NCBI GenBank assembly: GCA_002402585.1
Contig: DHGC01000005.1
Location: 1-13,578 of the forward strand
Reading direction: 5' to 3'
DNA: 13,578 nt
From: Erysipelotrichaceae bacterium UBA4808
GTDB lineage: Bacteria > Bacillota_I > Bacilli_A > Erysipelotrichales > Erysipelotrichaceae
Shown here: piece after piece, positions 7,017-11,799 of the stretch
Numbering within the stretch: position 1 is the first letter of the stretch
How the letters are laid out: each line of letters starts with the position of its first letter
Program-made: the position numbers and the translations under genes
The notes under the pieces: generated by a model
Databases searched by the model: none
Seen by the model: the letters and a program-made list of their open reading frames with translations, nothing else
What the model was told of the DNA's origin: nothing

Positions 7017-7066
7017 TTCGATTTTTCCTTTGCGTTTTTGTATTCAATACTCCAGGTTTCCTTCAT
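7013..7066 (-). CDS. Possible 17-residue leader peptide overlapping the trpP start
   Basis: The ORF reads MKETWSIEYKNAKEKSK. Its TGA overlaps the trpP ATG (ATGA), the geometry of translational coupling. It has one Trp codon at position 5. A strong GGAGGTGA (7085-7078) lies right after the T-box terminator but is spaced better for a two-codon ORF, ATG-ACA-TGA (7071-7063), whose stop overlaps this leader's ATG in the same manner. The peptide is not a known product. It could sense Trp-tRNA during translation, as the Trp-codon leader in the Bacillus anti-TRAP operon does, or be chance. Confidence 0.4.
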   Translation of the reverse strand: MKETWSIEYKNAKEKSK

Positions 7067-7088
7067 GTCATTGTGCTCACCTCCTAAC

Positions 7089-7129
7089 AAAAAAACACCC
7101 TTGTCCCGATATAGGCGCAAGTGGTGTTC
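7089..7129 (-). terminator. T-box intrinsic terminator
   Basis: On the minus strand AACACC-A-CTTG pairs with CAAGGGTGTT, with one bulged base, followed by a T-run (7096-7090). It starts immediately after the T-box sequence, so the antiterminator and terminator exclude each other. Confidence 0.85.
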
Positions 7130-7360
7130 GCGGTGCCATCCTAATTATCACAAAAGTGATATCTTTGTTTGAACGATTTTCGTTCAATTAAGGATACTAA
7201 CATATCCTCGCTGCTTTAACGCTCTGCTTGCGGCTTGGCTACTGTGATTCACCGTGCTCTCATGGACCCATTCATCTTTACGCAAGCATCCGTTCACACC
7301 GACCACGGACTCTCTTAAGCATGCTTCTTAAAGACTACTACTTTCCAATCTTCGATTTAT
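7095..7360 (-). promoter_or_regulatory. T-box leader, tRNA-Trp specific, controlling trpP
   Basis: On the minus strand the signature AGGATGGCACCGCG (7143-7130) is the T-box bulge, followed by a terminator. Upstream are the Stem I elements AGAGAGTC, GGTGTGAA, and a specifier region GAATGGG with UGG at 7270-7268, plus Stem III (GGATA/TATCC) and two more hairpins (TTGAACGA/TCGTTCAA and ATCAC/GTGAT). The acceptor-binding bases TGGC would pair with GCCA, matching the G73 discriminator of bacterial tRNA-Trp. Specifier, discriminator and product therefore agree on tryptophan. Uncharged tRNA-Trp should promote readthrough. Confidence 0.93.
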
Positions 7361-7366
7361 ACATCT

Positions 7367-7394
7367 ATTCTATCAAGCTTTCATTAATTTACAA
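7367..7394 (-). promoter_or_regulatory. Probable promoter of the T-box transcript
   Basis: TTGTAA (7394-7389) and TAGAAT (7372-7367) are 16 bases apart, giving a start near 7360, just ahead of Stem I. A TTGACA at 7426-7421 is an alternative -35 but has a poorer -10 partner. Confidence 0.5.
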
Positions 7395-7468
7395 GTATTT
7401 TCATAATTTTCATCGTATTCTGTCAATTAATTTAATCGTAGTCAAATTAGCCTTCTTTCCATCGATTA

Positions 7469-7477
7469 TGCTAAAAT
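7469..7477 (+). promoter_or_regulatory. Extended -10 element before the carbonic-anhydrase-like gene
   Basis: TGCTAAAAT fits an extended -10, 22 bases before the start codon. No good -35 is seen, as is usual for extended -10 promoters. It is divergent from the T-box promoter. Confidence 0.45.
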
Positions 7478-7499
7478 AATGCACAAGTGAGGACAATCC

Positions 7500-8012
7500 A
7501 TGTTAATAACATTTCGTAATAAATCCCCTAAAATAGGAAAGAACGTATTCATTGCCGAAACCGCAACCATCATTGGTGACGTGACACTCGGAGATGATGT
7601 GTCTGTATGGCCATCGGCTGTCATTCGTGGTGATGTGAATCCCATCGTCATTGGATCTGGAACCAATGTACAAGACGGAGCTGTCATCCATGTCGATCCC
7701 GACACAAAAGTATTTATTGGTAAGAACGTGACCATCGGTCATCTGACGCATGTTCATGGCGCAACCATCCATGATGAATGCATTATCGGAAGCACATCAA
7801 CTGTTTTGGACAACGCCATCATCTATTCACACAACTTGATTGCGGCAGGTGCATTGGTTTCACCTCGTAGCATTATTGAAGAAGGTCATCTTGTGACTGG
7901 GTTACCTGCAAAGATAAAAAGGCCACTTACCGTTGAAGAGATTGAACACATTAAATGGAATGCGGAAGAATACATCCATCTTAAAAATGAATATCTAAAT
8001 GAAAAGCTGTAG
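7500..8012 (+). CDS. Gamma-carbonic-anhydrase-like hexapeptide-repeat protein
   Basis: The 170-residue protein is of left-handed beta-helix type (YrdA/YtoA/PaaY-like gamma class), which forms trimers with metal between subunits. Hexapeptide repeats run through residues 10-135. The VIRGD motif (41-45) is present, and the expected metal ligands are His64 (AVIHV), His81 (TIGH) and His86 (VHG). Usual GMGA after the third ligand is GSTS here, and the Cys usual in HGC is Ala. A C-terminal helix (144-165) follows, as in the family. GAGG lies seven bases before the ATG. It is the only plus-strand gene, has its own promoter and ends in a terminator that overlaps its stop. Many members lack proven anhydrase activity, so only the family is firm. 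Confidence 0.9.
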   Translation: MLITFRNKSPKIGKNVFIAETATIIGDVTLGDDVSVWPSAVIRGDVNPIVIGSGTNVQDGAVIHVDPDTKVFIGKNVTIGHLTHVHGATIHDECIIGSTSTVLDNAIIYSHNLIAAGALVSPRSIIEEGHLVTGLPAKIKRPLTVEEIEHIKWNAEEYIHLKNEYLNEKL

Positions 8013-8036
8013 CCAGGTAAATGGTTACAGCTTTGT
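8004..8036 (+). terminator. Terminator between convergent genes
   Basis: AAGCTGTAGCC pairs with GGTTACAGCTT (one G-T) around an 8-base loop, then TTGTTT. It includes the stop codon of the carbonic-anhydrase-like gene. On the minus strand the same stem has one mismatch and is followed by TTTT, so it may also serve the converging RsgI-like gene. Confidence 0.75.
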
Positions 8037-8062
8037 TTATGGTTAGAATTTCCTATTTAAGT

Positions 8063-9232
8063 TCAATCGTTGTCGTCATCGTCAGAATCGTCATCTGAAT
8101 CATCAGAATCATCATCTGAGTCGTCATCTGAATCATCATTTGAGTCATCATCATCTAAGTCGTCATCTGAATTATCATCCGAATCATAATCATCGTCTTC
8201 GTCTGCGTCATCATCATAATCATCGTCATCTGAGTCATCATCGTCGTCATTGTCATCATCTGAGTCATCATCGTCGTAATCATCCAATGCATCTAAACTT
8301 GGATCCATCGCAATGATACCTTGAAGTTTTGTATAAGCATCTGCTTCACTAAGACCCGATTGAATGAAGCTTCTGTATGCTTTCGCAATATCTTCCACTT
8401 CATCTAACGTTTTCTCAGACGTAAGGGATAAGCGAATTACAGCAAGCGCCTGTTCCTGTGAAACGCCTGTTTTAAGCATGTCCACCCAAGCTTCAACCAC
8501 ATCATCAAACTCATCTTCAAACGCATCATCAAGCATTTGTGCTGTCGCATAATCCACTACATTCTTAATCGCTTCAATCGATACATTGTATTCAATCAGT
8601 TTCATGTATTCAGAAGGTGCAATGCCCAAACTTTTAGCCGTTGCGTATTGATCATTCGTTACCGCAACCACATTGATGTTATTTGTTAAACCTTCATTTT
8701 TCAATGTCTCTTCCATCTTAGATTGAATATTGGCTAAAATCTCTGTCACATTCAGTGTTGCCGTATTATTACGCGCATCACGTATAGAGACTTCAAATTG
8801 ATTTTCTAAGTTGACATATCCCAGTCTATTTGCTTCTTTAATGATTTCTTCAAAAGCCACATCGATTTTCTTGTTGTCAAGATCTAAATTGCTTAATAGG
8901 ATCCGCGCTTCTTCATTCAATGCTGTGACTTCGATAACACGCGCATCACGATCCAACTCGATCTCCATCGAAGGATTGATCTGCAAAGTCACAAAATATG
9001 CAGCAGTATTCAAGCGTAAACTCGATAAACTGGCCATCGCCACAAGCGTTACCACAAATAGTGGGATTAATATATTTGGATTTAAGATCCGCTTCATCAT
9101 CGTATTCCCTCGCTTTTCATTTTTTTCAAATAGTTTCCCTTGAACGCGTGTCAAAAGTTCCCTTTTATGGTTCTCTAACATGAATTCTGGTTTTTGAATC
9201 GTTTTGATTTCTTCTTCAAACTGTTTCTTCAT
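8063..9232 (-). CDS. RsgI-like anti-sigma/sensor membrane protein with poly-Asp tail
   Basis: The 389-residue protein lies 45 bases downstream of an ECF sigma gene on the same strand. A short charged cytoplasmic N-terminus (1-50, presumed sigma-binding) is followed by one membrane helix (about 53-72) and an extracellular RsgI-type core: YFVTLQINPSMEIELDRDARVIEVTALNEEA in outline, residues 79-110, with the NPS motif (Asn86-Pro87) at which family members are reported to self-cleave. Helical segments rich in acidic residues follow (200-305). Residues 317-389 are almost only Asp, with Ser and a few Asn, Tyr, Glu. Such extracellular disordered tails occur in RsgI proteins that sense the wall, but this one is extremely acidic. 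Cation, cationic-peptide or wall-polymer sensing is inference. The N-terminus is shorter than, and unlike, the classical RsgI domain. AGGAGG precedes the ATG by about 5 bases. Confidence 0.85.
   Translation of the reverse strand: MKKQFEEEIKTIQKPEFMLENHKRELLTRVQGKLFEKNEKRGNTMMKRILNPNILIPLFVVTLVAMASLSSLRLNTAAYFVTLQINPSMEIELDRDARVIEVTALNEEARILLSNLDLDNKKIDVAFEEIIKEANRLGYVNLENQFEVSIRDARNNTATLNVTEILANIQSKMEETLKNEGLTNNINVVAVTNDQYATAKSLGIAPSEYMKLIEYNVSIEAIKNVVDYATAQMLDDAFEDEFDDVVEAWVDMLKTGVSQEQALAVIRLSLTSEKTLDEVEDIAKAYRSFIQSGLSEADAYTKLQGIIAMDPSLDALDDYDDDDSDDDNDDDDDSDDDDYDDDADEDDDYDSDDNSDDDLDDDDSNDDSDDDSDDDSDDSDDDSDDDDND
8066..8284 (-). repeat. Low-complexity Asp/Ser codon repeat in the RsgI-like gene
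   Basis: About 73 codons are almost all GAT/GAC with interspersed TCA/AGT-type Ser codons; short units such as GATGACTCA recur with variable spacing. The repeat is imperfect, and codon choice varies (GAT and GAC mixed), which suggests selection for the acidic protein sequence more than recent slippage. Length polymorphism between strains would be expected. Confidence 0.85.
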
Positions 9233-9277
9233 CGTGCCCTCCTACTTTAATAACGCATAATAGTTCAATACGTTGCA

Positions 9278-9844
9278 TCATTCTTCTAAATTCCTTAATT
9301 TCTCTAAACCGCGATGCAAGAGTGATTTGACGGTTCCTTCACGTTTACCTAAAATCTCCGCAATCTCTTTCATCGACTTTTCTTCAAAATAACGAAGGCT
9401 TATCACTTCTTGATATTTAATGGGTAATTCCATTATCTTCTTTTGATAGTAGATAAATTGCGCATGGGTCTCCTCAAGCTCAAGTTGAGCACGGTGAACT
9501 TCATCATGAATCCGTTTGCTTTGGGCTTCAAATTGATTGTTTTCTTGAAGTAGATCCAAGGAGATGGCGTCTTTCTTTTGACTACGATAATACTGATTGA
9601 TCTCATTATTAGCGATACGATACAACCATGCCGCAAACGGGACATTACGCCATTGAAAACGATGAATGTTATCAATGGCTTTGATGAACGTATCCGATAC
9701 GATGTCTTTCGCCAAATCCACATCCCCAGTTCTTCTAATGACATAATTTAGAAGCACAGGATAGTTCTCTTCATATAATTCAGTGAATGCATGCACGTCA
9801 CTTTGACTCTGAAGAACCAAATCATGTTCAAGTTCTAGATTCAT
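9278..9844 (-). CDS. ECF-type RNA polymerase sigma factor
   Basis: This 188-residue sigma-70 family factor of the extracytoplasmic-function class has only regions 2 and 4. Region 2 spans about 18-85 (FTELYEENYPVLLNYV, DIVSDTFIKAI, FAAWLYRIANNEINQYYR). A linker is followed by region 4 at about 136-184 (LPIKYQEVISLRYFEEKS, then the helix-turn-helix KEIAEILGKREGTVKSLLHRG). It redirects RNA polymerase to a stress regulon. It is co-directional with, and 45 bases from, an RsgI-like membrane partner that presumably holds it inactive. A TGCAAC-N16-CGT element just upstream fits autoregulation. GGAGGACT precedes the ATG. The pairing of an ECF factor with an RsgI-type partner, instead of a SigI factor, is less common. 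Confidence 0.92.
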   Translation of the reverse strand: MNLELEHDLVLQSQSDVHAFTELYEENYPVLLNYVIRRTGDVDLAKDIVSDTFIKAIDNIHRFQWRNVPFAAWLYRIANNEINQYYRSQKKDAISLDLLQENNQFEAQSKRIHDEVHRAQLELEETHAQFIYYQKKIMELPIKYQEVISLRYFEEKSMKEIAEILGKREGTVKSLLHRGLEKLRNLEE

Positions 9845-9868
9845 TTAAAAAGTCCTCCCATTTGTATA

Positions 9869-9893
9869 ACGAATTATCTGTTTAAAAGTTGCA
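9869..9893 (-). promoter_or_regulatory. ECF-type promoter, probably autoregulatory
   Basis: On the minus strand TGCAAC (9893-9888), 16 bases, then CGT (9871-9869) followed by TATA. This matches the AAC-N16-CGT layout of ECF promoters of Bacillus (TGAAAC-N16-CGT). The start would fall a few bases before the ribosome site of the sigma gene. Confidence 0.6.
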
Positions 9894-9963
9894 TATAGCT
9901 TACATTTTCTTTAAATCTATCACGAATCATCACAAAAACCATGAATTTGCTCTGATAACGCAT

Positions 9964-9986
9964 AAAAAAACACCTCTTTAGTGGTG
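9964..9986 (-). terminator. Terminator of the DUF454-like gene
   Basis: On the minus strand CACCAC-TAAA-GAGGTG (five pairs, one mismatch) followed by seven T. It begins eight bases after the stop codon. Confidence 0.8.
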
Positions 9987-9993
9987 CTGAAAT

Positions 9994-10356
9994 TTAAACT
10001 TTGGTGGGTCGTGTCAAAATATAGAGTGTGACCATCGACGCAATGCTTAGAATTAGTATCTTGATAACAACGATTGGGATGAAGAAGATGACACTGACGA
10101 GAATGCTTATCCAAAGCACAACGAGTGCCTTAATTTTTGATTTCAATGGTATGCCTTGGGGATCCAGATAATCCAGCACGAAAGGCCCAAGCTTTGGATG
10201 ATTTATGATTTCTTGGATCTTCTCAGGTTGACTCTTACCAAATAAAAAGATCGCCAATAAGACAAAAGGTGTCGTTGGTAGAACCGGTAAAAATAAACCG
10301 GTCATTGCCAAACCAATACTGATGCTTCCACCTACTTGATATAAGATCTTTAACAT
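9994..10356 (-). CDS. DUF454/YbaN-like inner membrane protein
   Basis: The product is a small integral membrane protein, 120 residues from the chosen start. It has the family signature near its N-terminus, GLFLPVLPTTPFVLLAIFLFGKS, then NHPKLGPFVLDYL and two C-terminal membrane helices. The biochemical role of the family is unknown. An in-frame ATG 12 codons further up exists, but a TGGTATAAT extended -10 sits at 10372-10364, overlapping that longer reading. The ATG chosen (10356) is eight bases downstream of the -10, where transcription should start, and no Shine-Dalgarno is present. The mRNA is therefore probably leaderless. The resulting length matches the family (about 120-125). It is a single-gene unit between terminators. 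Confidence 0.85.
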   Translation of the reverse strand: MLKILYQVGGSISIGLAMTGLFLPVLPTTPFVLLAIFLFGKSQPEKIQEIINHPKLGPFVLDYLDPQGIPLKSKIKALVVLWISILVSVIFFIPIVVIKILILSIASMVTLYILTRPTKV

Positions 10357-10363
10357 GTGTTTC

Positions 10364-10372
10364 ATTATACCA
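10364..10372 (-). promoter_or_regulatory. Extended -10 promoter of the DUF454-like gene
   Basis: TGGTATAAT, a consensus extended -10. The predicted start coincides with the ATG at 10356. No clear TTGACA-type -35 is seen. Confidence 0.6.
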
Positions 10373-10414
10373 AAGATAAGACACAAAATCATTAAATGTG
10401 ATGATTATCACAAT

Positions 10415-10440
10415 AAAAAAGCACCTACTTAGTAGATGCT
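10415..10440 (-). terminator. Terminator of the M23 peptidase gene
   Basis: On the minus strand AGCATCTAC-TAA-GTAGGTGCT (nine pairs with one G-T) is followed by TTTTTT. It starts eight bases after the stop codon. Confidence 0.85.
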
Positions 10441-10447
10441 CTATCGT

Positions 10448-11614
10448 TTAGATGTAATTCCATGGGCTCACATACGCTCCATTCTTAAGCACTTCGAAAT
10501 GGAGATGCGAACCGGTGCTATAGCCTGTATTCCCTACCGAACCAATGCGTTGACCCGCTGTAACCTTATCACCCACACTGACTTTGTATGCGGAGAGATG
10601 GAGATAACGTGTCTTCAAACCACCACCATGATCAATCGTGATGTATTTACCCAAGGTATTGTCTTGTGAAACACTGGTTACTTTACCATCCGCATAGGCA
10701 TAGACCGCCGTTCCTGTCGCAGCAGCGATATCGATGCCATTGTGGAAGATGCGACGACCCGAGATTGGATGGGTACGATAACCATAATTACTGGTCAGAC
10801 GTCCAGAAACGACCCCGTAACCATTTCCACCTGTTCGTCCAACGGTTCGCTTCGTTCCTACTTTGACTTCAGCACTGATGGGTTGTTTAAGCACGGTTTC
10901 TTGAATCGGATTGATTTCTGTTGGATAACCGTTGACGATCTTGATGTCATAAACAACTTTCTTCTCACCTTCAATGCCTTCTTTAAGGATGATACGTTGC
11001 GATGTCAACAAGTTATTATCTTGAATGCGGATCGTATCAAATTGAACCGGCTCAATTGCAGTGTTTTCCAAACGAACTTCCACATCATACATTGGATTAG
11101 CAGGTGCAAAGAGAATCTGATCACCAGGATGGATGAATTCCTCAATATCCAAATCGGGATTGAAGTCAGAGATCGTTTTCATATTCACATCTTCGTGATC
11201 GACGGCGATCTGCCATAGATTATCCCCATCTTTAACTGTATACCAAACCGCTTCAACTTCATTTAATTCCAAGTCATACGCGATGTCTTCCACATCTTGA
11301 AAAATAAATTCTTCATCGACTTTGATGGGAAGCACTTCAATATCCTGTTGGAAATCCACACCCAAAATCTTCGCTTCTGCTGCAATGTTTGATTTTGATA
11401 AATAACTTAGTTTATATTTTTTTAAGAGTAGCTCCACTTCATCCACCTGATCCGCAGGCAAGGTAAAACGCGTCTCTCCATTGACTCTGAATTCAATGGC
11501 TTCCACCTTATTGAGATGTTTCATGGCAGAGATTCCAGAAACCGTTATGACCCATCCGAAAACGAGGGTCGATGCGATATAGATCGTGTTTTTAATTTTT
11601 CGCTTTAAACGCAT
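10448..11614 (-). CDS. Membrane-anchored LysM-G5-M23 peptidoglycan endopeptidase
   Basis: The protein is 388 residues from the chosen start (numbers below count from the ATG two codons upstream). One membrane helix (about 12-32) is followed by an extracellular linker (33-125), a LysM peptidoglycan-binding domain (126-172: WYTVKDGDNLWQIA to HPGDQILFA), a G5-like domain (about 178-256) and a C-terminal M23/LytM metallopeptidase (268-390). Zinc ligands are His293 and Asp297 (FHNGIDIA) and His374 in SHLHFE; His341 (YLHLS) and His372 complete the active site. All key residues are present, so an active cell-wall hydrolase is expected, cleaving peptide cross-bridges during growth. The start at 11614 is preferred because AAAGG is six bases ahead of it, while for the ATG at 11620 the same site would directly abut the codon. 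It has its own promoter and terminator. Confidence 0.92.
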   Translation of the reverse strand: MRLKRKIKNTIYIASTLVFGWVITVSGISAMKHLNKVEAIEFRVNGETRFTLPADQVDEVELLLKKYKLSYLSKSNIAAEAKILGVDFQQDIEVLPIKVDEEFIFQDVEDIAYDLELNEVEAVWYTVKDGDNLWQIAVDHEDVNMKTISDFNPDLDIEEFIHPGDQILFAPANPMYDVEVRLENTAIEPVQFDTIRIQDNNLLTSQRIILKEGIEGEKKVVYDIKIVNGYPTEINPIQETVLKQPISAEVKVGTKRTVGRTGGNGYGVVSGRLTSNYGYRTHPISGRRIFHNGIDIAAATGTAVYAYADGKVTSVSQDNTLGKYITIDHGGGLKTRYLHLSAYKVSVGDKVTAGQRIGSVGNTGYSTGSHLHFEVLKNGAYVSPWNYI

Positions 11615-11689
11615 GCGCATCCTTTCATAAACATTATTATCGAATTTTTCTGTAATACAGGATTCAGTCTATCCGTTTTATTCGTTGTG

Positions 11690-11718
11690 ATTATAACAGA
11701 TGAAATTTGATGTCACAA
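11690..11718 (-). promoter_or_regulatory. Sigma-A type promoter of the M23 peptidase gene
   Basis: TTGTGA (11718-11713), 17 bases, TATAAT (11695-11690). The start near 11683 gives an untranslated leader of about 68 bases, in which CTGTA-T-TACAG forms a small palindrome. Confidence 0.75.
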
Positions 11719-11764
11719 CCCTTGTATCCTATGAATCAATAATATGGAGAAACTTTCACTTAAC

Positions 11765-11792
11765 AAAAAAAGGATGTCACTAGATGACATCC
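11765..11792 (-). terminator. Terminator of the P-type ATPase gene
   Basis: On the minus strand GGATGTCA pairs with TGACATCC around a 5-base loop, followed by seven T. It begins seven bases after the ATPase stop codon. Confidence 0.9.
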
Positions 11793-11799
11793 TCCCACT

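Noticed and set aside
7261..7300. T-box specificity for methionine (an ATG overlaps the specifier region)
   Set aside because: UGG sits after GAA as expected for a specifier, the TGGC acceptor pairing matches tRNA-Trp, and the gene is trpP.
7503..7772. Two 89-codon open frames on the minus strand
   Set aside because: Both are antisense to the hexapeptide-repeat protein, whose repetitive codons keep the opposite strand open.
8066..8284. Dense short repeats, at first sight like a tandem array or CRISPR
   Set aside because: They are in-frame Asp/Ser codons of the RsgI-like gene, with no uniform repeat unit or unique spacers.
10357..10392. Longer N-terminus for the DUF454-like protein
   Set aside because: The extension overlaps a consensus extended -10, has no ribosome site and adds residues not expected from the family.
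10742..11218. A 158-codon open frame on the plus strand
   Set aside because: It is antisense to the M23 peptidase, has no recognisable product, and the minus-strand reading shows intact domains and catalytic residues.
11615..11620. ATG two codons upstream as start of the M23 peptidase
   Set aside because: The AAAGG ribosome site abuts this codon directly, whereas it is six bases from the next ATG at 11614. The difference is only two residues.
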